DNA from: Atopobium sp.
Lineage (GTDB): Bacteria > Actinomycetota > Coriobacteriia > Coriobacteriales > Atopobiaceae
Length of the DNA: 64,000 bases
Direction: 5' to 3'
Assembly: GCA_015258715.1 (NCBI GenBank)
Contig: JABZHR010000001.1
Span: forward strand, 186,001-250,000
Below, in pieces: positions 1 to 9,725 of this stretch. The notes beneath the pieces are model-generated. The model saw only the letters and a program-made list of their open reading frames with translations. It searched no databases and was not told the origin of the DNA. A program made the position numbers and the translations under genes. Position 1 is the stretch's first letter, and each line of letters starts with the position of its first letter.

Positions 1-1
1 A

Positions 2-262
2 GAGCTGTTCCATAAAAGCGTAGAGACAAAATTTATTGTTACTCGTCGCGGTGAGCAGTTCATGGCCATGCCAGTAATTATTCCAATTGTTGGTCTATTC
101 CTCTGGGGTGCTACATTCTGGCTACTCATCATTGGTCTCTTCTTTGAAATGCGCTATCACATCCAGGGAGCTTATCCTATTGTTGTTGATGTAAATGAGG
201 CAATGGATAAGGCTGCAGATGCAGCGGGTTCCATCAAAAAAGATGTTATCGACAAAAAATAA
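2..262 (+). CDS. C-terminal part of a small membrane protein, DUF4342-like (truncated by window edge)
   Basis: The reading frame is open to the left edge of the window, so the first internal ATG (62) need not be the start and the gene is partial. The visible 86 residues hold a short basic beta-like stretch (IVTRRG), one or two hydrophobic segments (roughly residues 22-48) and a charged alanine/lysine-rich tail ending in DKK. The order of a short strand followed by a hydrophobic pair resembles DUF4342 proteins, but the match is by eye. No function is assigned. It is followed by an OmpR-type regulator 53 bp downstream and may share its transcript. Confidence 0.6.
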   Translation, partial: ELFHKSVETKFIVTRRGEQFMAMPVIIPIVGLFLWGATFWLLIIGLFFEMRYHIQGAYPIVVDVNEAMDKAADAAGSIKKDVIDKK

Positions 263-315
263 AATGCAATTGGTTCCAAACCTAAAATAGAAAACTTCGA
301 TATTTAGGCGAGAAA

Positions 316-1020
316 ATGATTAAGGTTCTTATCGTTGAAGACGAAGAAAAAATTGCACGCTTTGTAGAACTCGAACTTAAACATGAGGGCTATGAAGTAG
401 ACAAAGCGCTTGACGGAAGAACCGGAGCTGAAAAAGCACTGTCAAATGACTACGACCTTATCTTACTTGATGTACTTCTCCCCCAGCTGAACGGTCTAGA
501 AGTTCTTAGAAGGATTCGTCGCGAGAAAAACACGCCAACTATCATGCTCACTGCTCGTGATTCGGTTATGGATAAAGTTGCTGGTCTTGATGCAGGTGCA
601 GATGACTACCTCACCAAGCCTTTTGCAATAGAGGAACTTCTCGCCCGCATTCGAGTGGCCCTCAAACATCACGAGGCAGACAGTCCAAGTTCTGCAGCAA
701 TTTCTCATACAACTGCCACAAACACTTTTACAATCAAGGGTGTCTCGCTTGATGTTGACCGAAGAGAAGTCTGCGTTAACAACAATCCGATTGAACTTAC
801 CACTAAAGAATTTGAAGTGCTTCGTATGCTTATGGAACACGCAGGTGTTGTTATGAGTCGTGAGCGTATTGCATCTGAGGCTCTAGGATATGAGTTTGCC
901 GGAGAAACAAACAACGTTGATGTTCATATAGCTCATCTACGTGCAAAAATTGACGATCGTTACAACATCAAGCTGATTACTACCGTTCGTGGAGTCGGAT
1001 ATGTCATCAGAGAAGCATAA
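316..1020 (+). CDS. OmpR/PhoB-family response regulator
   Basis: This 234-residue DNA-binding response regulator has an N-terminal receiver domain (about 1-120) with acidic residues E8, D9 and E10, the phosphorylation site D52 in LILLDVLLPQ, T79 and K101 in the YLTKPF motif. A winged-helix trans_reg_C domain follows (about 135-232, ending in TVRGVGYVI). It is translationally coupled to a histidine kinase whose start lies inside its last codons, so the two form a two-component pair. The word GCGAGAA sits between the weak ribosome site and the ATG. The stimulus cannot be read from the sequence; the family resembles ArlR/MprA-like envelope regulators. Confidence 0.93.
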   Translation: MIKVLIVEDEEKIARFVELELKHEGYEVDKALDGRTGAEKALSNDYDLILLDVLLPQLNGLEVLRRIRREKNTPTIMLTARDSVMDKVAGLDAGADDYLTKPFAIEELLARIRVALKHHEADSPSSAAISHTTATNTFTIKGVSLDVDRREVCVNNNPIELTTKEFEVLRMLMEHAGVVMSRERIASEALGYEFAGETNNVDVHIAHLRAKIDDRYNIKLITTVRGVGYVIREA

Positions 1021-2368
1021 TCAATCCACCTCACAAGCGCATAAAAAGCCTTTCTTTACTCCCTCTGATTCCTCAACCGCTGGAGTTATTACCTGGGGAT
1101 TTTGGTGGCGTAAGCTGATGAACTACGTTGGCTTTAATCTCTTTTTGTTGGTGATTATTGCGCTGGTCTTTATTTATACGTATAACCAGCATGTTCCACA
1201 GGGCACTTTCTACCTGGGATTTTTTCCTACCGAGACTCATTCCATTTCATTTATCGGTTTTACTTTTTTACACGGACTTCCAAGCCTTAAATACCTTGTT
1301 CATGGCCCCACCTTTGGTGCCAAAATATTTGATTTGGGTGTAGATTTAGCGCACTTCTGGCCCCTGTATATTGCAATTCTTATCTGGGAAATCATTGATC
1401 TATTGTCATTCTTCGGTGATATGCGCCGCGTCAGAAGAGCTCTTCAGCCCCTTAATACACTTGCTCTTAAAGCAGATCAACTTGTGAACGTTGATGCACT
1501 TTCCACTGATTCCATAACAAACGACACTCTGGTAAAAGGCGAGAAAATCAAGAGTCTTGAACAGGCAATTGAAGAAGCCAATATTAACGCTCCTAAGATT
1601 CAAACAGGTGATCAAGACCTTGCCAGCATCGAGATTGCTTTGAATAAACTGCTCCGTCGTATGCAGGAAGCAAAGCTACAGCAGATGCGTTTTGTTAACG
1701 ATGCTAGTCACGAGCTCCGCACACCTATAGCGGTTATTCGAGGCTATACCGACATGCTTGATCGCTGGGGCAAAACAGACGAGGCTGTACTTGATGAGTC
1801 TATTGCTGCCCTCAAATCAGAGAGTGAGCACATGCATGACTTAGTTGAGCAGCTCCTCTTTTTAGCACGCGGTGATGCAGGAAGAAATACCCTTTCCAAG
1901 ACCCAGTTCAACCTTGCACGGATTACGTCTGAGGTCTGCGAAGAATCAGAGATGATTGATTCCAGCCATCGCTATACCCTTAAATTTAATCAGAGTGCGC
2001 TGACGGACAACCGCTATCAGGTACTTGCCGATGCCGCCATGATTAAACAGTCCATCCGCATTATCGTTCAAAACGCTGCTCGATATTCGGCTGCTCAAAC
2101 TACCATCTCTTTTAATGTCTCGTGCGACGAGAATACCGTTCAAGTTTCAGTTGAAGATGAAGGCATAGGCATGTCTGAGGCAGCAGCTACTCATATTTTT
2201 GAGAGATTCTGGAGAGCTGACAACGCTCGCATTGAAAGTAACGAAGGCTCCGGACTTGGCCTATCTATTGCAAAATGGATTGTTGACAACCATGACGGCT
2301 CTATTGAAGTGCTCTCACACGAAGGTGTAGGCACGCGCTTTACCATCGTCTTGCCGCGCACAAATTAG
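1001..2368 (+). CDS. membrane sensor histidine kinase, partner of the preceding regulator
   Basis: This histidine kinase has two membrane segments (about residues 36-58 and 115-138) around an extracytoplasmic loop of about 60 residues, a linker, a HisKA domain with phospho-acceptor H237 in the ASHELRTP motif, and a HATPase_c domain with N box (NAARYS), G1 box (DEGIGMS) and G2 box (GSGLGLSIAK). I place the start at ATG 1001 because GGAG lies six bases upstream; an in-frame GTG at 989 is the alternative. The gene overlaps the regulator by 20 bp, which implies coupled translation. The ligand is unknown. Confidence 0.92.
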   Translation: MSSEKHNQSTSQAHKKPFFTPSDSSTAGVITWGFWWRKLMNYVGFNLFLLVIIALVFIYTYNQHVPQGTFYLGFFPTETHSISFIGFTFLHGLPSLKYLVHGPTFGAKIFDLGVDLAHFWPLYIAILIWEIIDLLSFFGDMRRVRRALQPLNTLALKADQLVNVDALSTDSITNDTLVKGEKIKSLEQAIEEANINAPKIQTGDQDLASIEIALNKLLRRMQEAKLQQMRFVNDASHELRTPIAVIRGYTDMLDRWGKTDEAVLDESIAALKSESEHMHDLVEQLLFLARGDAGRNTLSKTQFNLARITSEVCEESEMIDSSHRYTLKFNQSALTDNRYQVLADAAMIKQSIRIIVQNAARYSAAQTTISFNVSCDENTVQVSVEDEGIGMSEAAATHIFERFWRADNARIESNEGSGLGLSIAKWIVDNHDGSIEVLSHEGVGTRFTIVLPRTN

Positions 2369-2389
2369 CAAAAATACACATCCACACGT

Positions 2390-2424
2390 AAAAGGTCCTT
2401 CTCGACTGGCAAGAAGAACCTTTT
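2390..2424. terminator. bidirectional intrinsic terminator
   Basis: A 13-bp stem (2390-2402 with 2412-2424, one wobble) and a 9-base loop lie between the convergent kinase gene and the glycogen operon. T-rich flanks on both sides let it serve both strands. The stem edge contains TTCTCGA, one base off the abundant word TTCTCGC. Confidence 0.8.
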
Positions 2425-2456
2425 GTTGTAACTGAAGTATGAAAGAAGGCTATCTT

Positions 2457-5400
2457 CTAAGCGTCGAGCTTACTCTGGTGCAGCTCAACGAACCTCTGCA
2501 GCTTTTGAATAACCTGTGGCGTGAGCATGTCCTTCTTAACCTGCCAAGACCAATTACCTTCAGCCTTACCTGGAATGTTCATACGAGCATCGTCAGAAAG
2601 TCCCAAAACATCCTGAAGTGGCAGAATAACTACTGCATTGGATGCGCCGACTACCTGCTCCATAAGGTGGTCAAAAATCTGCTGAGATTCATCAGTTGTC
2701 TGGCCACCTGTAAAACGAGCTTCTACAAAACCCATAAGCGTTTGCGTATCATGCGTGCCGCTGTACACAATAGACTCCTGAGCTGGGGCAAAAGAGTATC
2801 TACAGTCTCCATCAGCAAACTGAATGACGCTCATACCCGGAAATCCCGTCTGAGAAAGCAGCGCACGGACCGCAGGGGTAATCGCTCCCAAATCCTCCGC
2901 AATAAAAGGCAGTGGACCAAGCTGCTTATAAGCAACCTCAAACAGATCATAGCCAGGGCCAAACTTGAATGAACCCTCAGCAGCAGTCTTTCCCTGTTCA
3001 ATGGCATAGTAAGACGTGAAACCAATAAAGTGATCCAGTCTAGTGTAGTCGTACAGATAAAAAGACCTGCGGAAACGTTCAATCCACCAGCGATATCCTT
3101 CGTCTTTATGAGCCTGCCAGTTATACGTTGGATTACCCCACAGCTGGCCATCTTGAGAAAACGCGTCAGCAGGAGCTCCAGCCTGAAGCTCTGTATGACC
3201 TGTATCATCTAAAGCAAAAAGTTCTGGATGTGCCCAAACATCAGCGGAATCCTCTGAAACAAACATAGGCATATCGCCAATAATCTGAATACCTTTAGCA
3301 CGAGCCTCCGCTAATGTCTGACTCCAAATTACGTCAAAAGCAAATTGCTGCTTTCGATGAAGTTCGATTGCCTGAGCAAGCTCGGGGCGCTCAAGAAGCT
3401 CTTGCGACCAGCTACGATACTGCTTAGGCCACTCCTGCCACACTCCCTCTCCCAGCAGGTCTTTAATAGCTCGAAATGCTGCATACGAATCAAGCCAATA
3501 CGAGTTTCTCGTCAGAAATGCCTGGTACTCAGCAGATCGCTTGCCCTGAGGGTCATTGCACTCAGAAATGACTCTCTCCATTGCCGCTGGATCAAGCAGA
3601 TTGATATTTCCTGCAAAAGCGGAAATTCCCGCATATGGAGAGCCGTATTCATCGGTTGGACTGACAGGTAAAATCTGCCAATACTTCTGGCCAGATTTGG
3701 CGAGAAAATCAATGAACTCGGAAGTCTCGCGACCAATTACACCAAGCTTCTGACCTGGCGTAATTGCGGAGTCCTCATCGGCAGGCAGAGAAGTTATATG
3801 AGCAAGCACTCCCATACCGGGCTCAAGGGGCTTTTGTAACCTGTGAGCTGGCTGCACGTTTAAGACAGTGCATCCAAGCTGCCACAAAAAGACTTCTGCT
3901 TTGCCATCCTTAACGGGGACTGCTTGGCCACTAATAACATCAATAACCTGCATGTTTTGAGGTACAGAAACATATACTGTTTTAGCATCTGAGCGACTCT
4001 TATTCACCAGAACACAAATGCCAGAAGCGGCTTTGCCCTGCTGCTCTTGCTGCTTATCTTTTTGAAGAGGCTTACGCCAAAATGCCAGAACGTCGTCAAA
4101 TCCACATTCTGGAACAAACGGTTCAAACGAGCCGTCTACCAGCAGAGGAAGGGTCTTTCTGAGCGCAATTGCATTGCGATACATATGCAAGTAATCCAGG
4201 TCTGCTCGCGGGCTGCTTCCTGGCCATGGCATAGTTGCGCGATTTGTTGGATCAACAAATCCCTCAACGCCCATCTCATCGCCGTAGTAAATTGATGGAA
4301 CACCAGGAAGTGTCATCTGTAGTACAGCTGTCTGCCACATGCGAGCCTTAGAAAGACCGCGCTGATCAGCAGAAAGTCTGTACGTTACCTGCTCATGAGC
4401 AGAAAGAGAATCTGGAGTAGGAGCTCCTGCAACCACGTTAATCAAGCGCTCTTTATCATGTGTTCCAAACACATTGAGACAAGAATAAAACGCCTCGTGA
4501 GGATAGTTTTCCCACAGCTCCTCAAGAGCTAAAGCAGTTGACTCAGCACCAGCCTCATTCATCAAAAATGAAAGTATAGACTTGCGCAGAGGATAATTCA
4601 TAGGCCCGTCGAGCTCAGAACCTTCCAGATACTGTCTGAGTTTTCCGTACGCGCGCTTATTGCTTGCGTCCTCCCAGACCTCTCCGATAATAACTGCGTC
4701 GCTACGCTCTGCAAGTGCAGCCGCACGAATCTTCTGTATAAACGAATCAGAAATCTCGTCAGCAACGTCTAAGCGCCAACCGCGAGCACCTCGGCGCAGC
4801 CACGTTCTAATAACGCCATTCTCGCCACAAATAAACTCCTGATAATCAGGGTTATCGGAGACAATAGTTGGAAGTGCGTCTACACCCCACCAGCTCTCAT
4901 ACGTTCCATCATCACGGAACGTAAACCACTTATCATAGGCTGAACTGGCCTGCTGAACTGCTCCTGGTTCAGAGTAGTTAGAGAATTTATTAAAATATTT
5001 TGAATCAGCACCACAGTGATTAAAAACGCCATCCAAAATAATAGAAATACCATGTTCAGCAGCTTTTGCGCAGAGGCGCTCAAAATCCTCTACAGTGCCC
5101 AACACGGGATCAACTTCCAAATAATCCGCAATATCGTAGCGATGATTACTAGAAGCAGCATAGATAGGATTCAAATAAAGCGCAGTTATTCCAAGGTTTT
5201 CCAAATAAGGAAGCTTCTCTTCAATGCCAGCCAAAGAACCGCCGTAGAAATCCCACTCAGTTATGCGGCCGTTAGCATCTTTTTGATACTCAGGAGTCTT
5301 CTCCCAGTCTTCAACCAGCTGGCGAGAAACCCCATTTCTTGGAACAGCAAGCGCCTGCTTGGTACGTTCATGCCAGTTTGCATCTCGTGCAAACCTGTCA

Positions 5401-5894
5401 GGGAAAATCTGGTAGACAACTCCCTCTTTGTACCAGCTAGGATCTTCTACACCCGCAAAGCTACCTCGAGGCTTATAGCAAGTAATCTGAAATGATGGTG
5501 GCTCGCCATAGGCAAAGCTGCCAACACCGGTGCATCTATTTTCTTGAGCACCATATGACCAAACTGCTCCGTCAGAAGCCTGAAGCTCAAAACGATACCA
5601 AATAAGGCCCGTAGCAGCTGGTTTAACAATTGCCTCAAAGCACTGCGCATAGTCAGGTACACCAGTCGGAAGCGCGCCAGCAAAATCACTCTTTTGCATC
5701 ACAACGCGTTTCTCGCCAGACAGAGCTTGGGCCTCTGAAGACGATTCAGGGCCATACTCCTGCCAGAGACGAAGCGTTACTGATTGAACATCATCGTCCC
5801 AAGCAAATAGTCTGATTGTTGCTGAAGTACCTAGTTCTACCGCGCCTTTTGGATCTCTACAAACAATGTTTGAGGTGTTGTGAAAAGCCTGCAT
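2457..5894 (-). CDS. fused glycogen/maltodextrin debranching GH13 enzyme and GH77 4-alpha-glucanotransferase
   Basis: This 1145-residue protein joins two enzymes. After an N-terminal beta domain (about 1-150), a GH13 domain shows VVYQIFPDRF, region I DGVFNH, nucleophile D376 in GWRLDVAD, acid E405 in IIGEVWED and D480 in FGTHD, most like neopullulanase or maltodextrin glucosidase. From about residue 690 a GH77 MalQ domain shows LPVSPTDEYGSPYAG, the nucleophile region YTRLDHFIGF, acid/base IAEDLG and YSGTHDTQT. Inferred job: trimming branches and disproportionating maltodextrins in glycogen turnover. ATG 5894 lies two bases after the glgA stop; a TTG at 5903 is the alternative. It is the last gene of the operon. 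Confidence 0.92.
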   Translation of the reverse strand: MQAFHNTSNIVCRDPKGAVELGTSATIRLFAWDDDVQSVTLRLWQEYGPESSSEAQALSGEKRVVMQKSDFAGALPTGVPDYAQCFEAIVKPAATGLIWYRFELQASDGAVWSYGAQENRCTGVGSFAYGEPPSFQITCYKPRGSFAGVEDPSWYKEGVVYQIFPDRFARDANWHERTKQALAVPRNGVSRQLVEDWEKTPEYQKDANGRITEWDFYGGSLAGIEEKLPYLENLGITALYLNPIYAASSNHRYDIADYLEVDPVLGTVEDFERLCAKAAEHGISIILDGVFNHCGADSKYFNKFSNYSEPGAVQQASSAYDKWFTFRDDGTYESWWGVDALPTIVSDNPDYQEFICGENGVIRTWLRRGARGWRLDVADEISDSFIQKIRAAALAERSDAVIIGEVWEDASNKRAYGKLRQYLEGSELDGPMNYPLRKSILSFLMNEAGAESTALALEELWENYPHEAFYSCLNVFGTHDKERLINVVAGAPTPDSLSAHEQVTYRLSADQRGLSKARMWQTAVLQMTLPGVPSIYYGDEMGVEGFVDPTNRATMPWPGSSPRADLDYLHMYRNAIALRKTLPLLVDGSFEPFVPECGFDDVLAFWRKPLQKDKQQEQQGKAASGICVLVNKSRSDAKTVYVSVPQNMQVIDVISGQAVPVKDGKAEVFLWQLGCTVLNVQPAHRLQKPLEPGMGVLAHITSLPADEDSAITPGQKLGVIGRETSEFIDFLAKSGQKYWQILPVSPTDEYGSPYAGISAFAGNINLLDPAAMERVISECNDPQGKRSAEYQAFLTRNSYWLDSYAAFRAIKDLLGEGVWQEWPKQYRSWSQELLERPELAQAIELHRKQQFAFDVIWSQTLAEARAKGIQIIGDMPMFVSEDSADVWAHPELFALDDTGHTELQAGAPADAFSQDGQLWGNPTYNWQAHKDEGYRWWIERFRRSFYLYDYTRLDHFIGFTSYYAIEQGKTAAEGSFKFGPGYDLFEVAYKQLGPLPFIAEDLGAITPAVRALLSQTGFPGMSVIQFADGDCRYSFAPAQESIVYSGTHDTQTLMGFVEARFTGGQTTDESQQIFDHLMEQVVGASNAVVILPLQDVLGLSDDARMNIPGKAEGNWSWQVKKDMLTPQVIQKLQRFVELHQSKLDA

Positions 5895-5896
5895 TC

Positions 5897-7396
5897 TTAC
5901 CAATCTCGACGACGTACATACCTGATAATCTCAGGGTGTAGTAAATGATACACGTCAAGATATTCATTTGCAGCGTTATGCCAACTAAAGTCCTCTGTCA
6001 TCGCCTGTTTTACAAGATTTTCCCACGCTTGTTTATCGTTTCTATAAACATCGGCGGCGTACAGAATAATATCTGCCATTTCATCTGCGTTTTGATTAGC
6101 AAAACTAAAGCCGGTTCCTTCTCCCGTAAACTGGTTGTGCGGTTTTACAGAATCTGCCAGACCGCCCGTCTCGCGAACAACAGGAAGCGTGCCATAACGC
6201 ATAGAAATCATCTGAGAAAGGCCGCAAGGCTCAAACTCTGAGGGCATCAAGAACATATCCGCACCTGCGTACATGCGGTGAGACAGCGCAATATCAAACT
6301 CAATACGTGCAGCCATACGGTTGCCATAGTGCTCATCAAAGAAGCGCATAGCATCTTCTTGTTCAGCGTCACCAGTTCCTAGAACAGCAACCTCAATACC
6401 TGCACAAATAAGACGGTCCATCGCATAGCGAATCAGGCCTAAGCCCTTCTGGTTAGTCAGGCGCGTAACCATTACCGCAAGAGGTACATCTGGATTTACC
6501 TCAAGACCCAGCTCCTCTTGCAATTGACGCTTACACTCAGCCTTACCTTCCATATGACGTGCCGAGAAGTTCTGTGGAATATAAGAATCACTTGCAGGTG
6601 ACCACGCACCAATATCAATACCATTCAGGATGCCGCGCAGTACACTTTGACGGCGACGGAAGATATCATCCATGCCCTCTCCGAAGTGCTCTGTCTGAAG
6701 CTCTCGGGCATACGTTGGGCTAACGGTGAGCAGATAATCGGAGTAGCAAAGCGCGCCCTTCATAAAGTTAATTGAGCTTGCATCGCACCTCAACTGATCA
6801 ACTGCAGCAGGAATATCAGCAAGACCAAGTACGTCGCTGAGCATCTTGTCAGTAAACTGGCCTTGGAACTTGACGTTATGAATGGAGAAGACCGTCTTAA
6901 CGTTGTGGACCTCAGGGACGCCCTGATACTGCTCACGCAGAAATACGGGTGCCAGTGCCGTTTGCCAGTCATTGCAGTGCAGAACGTCGCAGGAGAGCTC
7001 TGGGACGTGTGCAATCAGCTCACACAGAGCCTTGGAGAAGAACGCATAGCGCTCTCCATCATCAAAGTAGCCATAAAGGCCATCACGAGCAAAGTAGGAC
7101 TCGTTATCTACAAAGTAAAAATCAACGCCTTCATGAACCAGATGCCACAGCCCACAATACTCAAAGCGCCACGAAAGAGGCACCTGAAGCTCGTAGACCT
7201 TTTTCATCTTTTGTTTCCACTCGGGCTTAATAGAGCTGTAGAGTGGCGAGATAACCGCCACTCTTGCTCCTACTTTTTTAAGTGCTTGTGGCAATGAGCC
7301 CGAAACATCTCCAAGACCACCCGACTTGGAAAAAGGCGCTACCTCTGAAGTTGCATAGACAACGCGAAGTTTGCGACGCTTGGAGACTTGGGACAT
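5897..7396 (-). CDS. glgA: glycogen synthase, GT5
   Basis: Starch/glycogen synthase moves glucose from ADP-glucose to the non-reducing end of the growing alpha-1,4-glucan. The 499-residue length is typical of the family. The N-terminal ADP-glucose site SKSGGLGDVSG, the HNVKFQGQ region and the C-terminal EPCGLSQMISMRYGTLPVVRETGGL signature are all present. It starts two bases after the glgD stop and is followed within two bases by the debranching/transferase gene, so the three are surely co-transcribed. ADP-glucose comes from the two upstream genes. Confidence 0.96.
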   Translation of the reverse strand: MSQVSKRRKLRVVYATSEVAPFSKSGGLGDVSGSLPQALKKVGARVAVISPLYSSIKPEWKQKMKKVYELQVPLSWRFEYCGLWHLVHEGVDFYFVDNESYFARDGLYGYFDDGERYAFFSKALCELIAHVPELSCDVLHCNDWQTALAPVFLREQYQGVPEVHNVKTVFSIHNVKFQGQFTDKMLSDVLGLADIPAAVDQLRCDASSINFMKGALCYSDYLLTVSPTYARELQTEHFGEGMDDIFRRRQSVLRGILNGIDIGAWSPASDSYIPQNFSARHMEGKAECKRQLQEELGLEVNPDVPLAVMVTRLTNQKGLGLIRYAMDRLICAGIEVAVLGTGDAEQEDAMRFFDEHYGNRMAARIEFDIALSHRMYAGADMFLMPSEFEPCGLSQMISMRYGTLPVVRETGGLADSVKPHNQFTGEGTGFSFANQNADEMADIILYAADVYRNDKQAWENLVKQAMTEDFSWHNAANEYLDVYHLLHPEIIRYVRRRDW

Positions 7397-7398
7397 TG

Positions 7399-8502
7399 TT
7401 ACGCCACCCTCTTATTGTTTTTACGCTGAATAAGAATTTCTTCGCTGGTACCACGAAGCTCAGTACCCGCAGGAATAACGTTAGAGCGATCCACAATAGC
7501 GTGCTCGACTACAGAGCCTTCCTTAACAATGCAGCCCTCCATCACAATGGAATCACGAACAATAGCACCGCGCTCAATAATGACGTTACGGCCAAGGATG
7601 GAACCAGTAACCGTTCCGCGAATGCGGCAGCCTGCAGAAATAGTGGAGTTACTTACCTTTGAGCCAATCTCAAATTTTGCAGGAGCAGTATCGTGTGCCT
7701 TTGTCTTGATGGAGCGCTCTGGAGTAAAGAGTTCATTTGCTGGCATGGGGTTCAAAAGCTCCATGTTAGCCCGATAATAAGAGTTCTTTGAGAAGATAGA
7801 TGCTACATGACCTTCAAAGTGGAAGGTGCGAACCTTGACGCGGTTATAGTCAGCGTGGAGTGCCTCAAAAAGATCAAGATAATCAGTAGCTCTATACCAA
7901 TCAAGCATGTCAATAAGCAGGTCGCGCTTGATAATAAAGCAGTCGAGAGAAGCCTCGTCTCCGCGCTGAACACCATTGTGCGTTTTAACTACACGGTCAC
8001 CGTCAAGCTCAACACCAACAACGTCTCTATCGTTATAACGAGTGGTGTAGGTCATCATAGTGATGTCTGCATCGGACTCAAGGTGCTGGTCAAGCAGCTC
8101 GGTAAGATCAGAGTTGAAAACAAAATTTGAAGTGGACAACAGAACATACTCTGCATCAGTTCTCTCAAGATATGGCTTGTTGGAAATCAGATCTCTGAGC
8201 AGGAAACGAGCTCCTGCGTGGGAGGTACCAAAAGCAGATCCAGGCAGAATAAATAAACCACCGCTCTTACGGTCCAAGTTCCAGTCTTTGCCAGAGCCAA
8301 GATGATCGATAAGCGAGCGATAGTTAAAGGGCATGATTACGCCAACGGTACTAATGTCCGAATTAACCATATTTGAAAGAGGAAAATCTACCAAGCGATA
8401 TCTTCCCAAGAAAGGCATGGATGCAATTGGGCGTACATCATTGGCGATTTCCATATTAGTCGAAGCATAATTGCAGGTAATAAGGCCAATTACTCTATTC
8501 AT
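7399..8502 (-). CDS. glgD: glucose-1-phosphate adenylyltransferase regulatory subunit
   Basis: This is the GlgD paralogue of ADP-glucose pyrophosphorylase (367 aa). The nucleotide-binding GGxGxRL loop found in GlgC is replaced here by CNYASTNM, while the following RYRLVDFPLSN block is kept. That matches the non-catalytic, activity-boosting subunit known from Bacillus-type GlgCD. The C-terminal left-handed beta-helix repeats are present (IIERGAIVRDSIVMEG and similar). Its ATG overlaps the glgC stop in a TAATG junction, which implies coupled translation and matched subunit amounts. Confidence 0.94.
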   Translation of the reverse strand: MNRVIGLITCNYASTNMEIANDVRPIASMPFLGRYRLVDFPLSNMVNSDISTVGVIMPFNYRSLIDHLGSGKDWNLDRKSGGLFILPGSAFGTSHAGARFLLRDLISNKPYLERTDAEYVLLSTSNFVFNSDLTELLDQHLESDADITMMTYTTRYNDRDVVGVELDGDRVVKTHNGVQRGDEASLDCFIIKRDLLIDMLDWYRATDYLDLFEALHADYNRVKVRTFHFEGHVASIFSKNSYYRANMELLNPMPANELFTPERSIKTKAHDTAPAKFEIGSKVSNSTISAGCRIRGTVTGSILGRNVIIERGAIVRDSIVMEGCIVKEGSVVEHAIVDRSNVIPAGTELRGTSEEILIQRKNNKRVA

Positions 8503-9650
8503 TAGTGCTCACCTCTTTCAACCACTACATCATTTCCAACAACAGCAATCTCCTTGTTCAAATCAGAGCTGCCAATATGGACGTTCTTCTCGACCACAGC
8601 GTTCTCGCCAAGAATTGCACGAATAACCACCGCACCAGGTTTAACTTCTGCACCAGGAAGAAGTACGGAGTCAATAACGCGAGCTCCCTCACCAATAACG
8701 GCATCGGTAGACAAAATTGAATGGCGAGAATAACCAAAGATCTGGCATCCGTTGCTTACCAGACAGTCGTCTACCTCGCCAAAAGCGCCAATGTACGCTG
8801 GTGGACGGGTGGAAGCATTGGACAAAATAGGGAACTTATCCGAGAAGATATCAAACTTAGGCTCAGAGCCAAGTAGATCCATGCTGGTCTCGTGATAACT
8901 TGCAATGGTGCCTACATCGCGCCAGAAACCCTCAAAGCGATAGGCAAAAAGACGTTTACCATCATCAAGCAACGTCGGAATAATATCGCCGCCAAAGTCA
9001 TGAGAAGATTCAGGATTCTTTGCGTCCTCACGCAAGGTCTCAAGAAGCAGGTCTGTGCTAAAGATATAGATTCCCATGGACGCCAGGTTGGATTCTGGCT
9101 CTTTGGGTTTCTCGGAAAACTTGGTGATTCTATCCTCATCATCAATGGACATGATGCCGAAGCGAGAAGTCTCTTCCCAAGGAACAGGCATAACAGCAAT
9201 GGTGAGGTCTGCGTTGTTCTTCTTATGGCAGGCGAGCATCTCGCCGTAGTCCATACGGTAAAGCTGATCGCCAGAGAGAATTAGTACGTAATCAGGGTTA
9301 TTCTGCTCAATGTAACCAATATTCTGGGTGACGGCATCTGCGGTTCCCGCATACCACGCACCACCAGACTGAGTAGCAAATGGAGGAAGAATAGAAATTC
9401 CACCACCGCGCTCATCAAGGTCCCAAGCACTACCTGATCCCACGTAAGAGTGCAGCAAATACGGACGATACTGTGTCAAAACACCTACCGTAGAAATTCC
9501 TGAATTTGCGCAGTTGGATAATGCAAAGTCAATAATGCGGAACTTGCCACCAAACGAGACAGCAGGTTTAGCTACTTTTGAGGTCAGAGCACCTAAGCGG
9601 CTTCCCTGTCCTCCTGCAAGTAGCATTGCAAGACATTCCCTTTTGCTCAT
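8502..9650 (-). CDS. glgC: glucose-1-phosphate adenylyltransferase catalytic subunit
   Basis: ADP-glucose pyrophosphorylase makes ADP-glucose from ATP and glucose-1-phosphate, the committed step of glycogen synthesis. It has the intact nucleotide loop AGGQGSRL, KPAVSFGGKFRIIDFALSN, the substrate region GDQLYRMDY, FSEKPKEP and a C-terminal beta-helix domain. ATG 9650 is chosen over TTG 9656 because GGAG sits about nine bases upstream of the ATG but only two from the TTG, giving 382 residues. It follows glgP by 75 bp and is coupled to glgD. Confidence 0.95.
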   Translation of the reverse strand: MSKRECLAMLLAGGQGSRLGALTSKVAKPAVSFGGKFRIIDFALSNCANSGISTVGVLTQYRPYLLHSYVGSGSAWDLDERGGGISILPPFATQSGGAWYAGTADAVTQNIGYIEQNNPDYVLILSGDQLYRMDYGEMLACHKKNNADLTIAVMPVPWEETSRFGIMSIDDEDRITKFSEKPKEPESNLASMGIYIFSTDLLLETLREDAKNPESSHDFGGDIIPTLLDDGKRLFAYRFEGFWRDVGTIASYHETSMDLLGSEPKFDIFSDKFPILSNASTRPPAYIGAFGEVDDCLVSNGCQIFGYSRHSILSTDAVIGEGARVIDSVLLPGAEVKPGAVVIRAILGENAVVEKNVHIGSSDLNKEIAVVGNDVVVERGEH

Positions 9651-9725
9651 ATCCAAATCTCCTCTCTCCCCAACAGAGGTTTATATTCTCAACGCCCTAC
9701 GACGATTGAACCTAAACGCAGATCC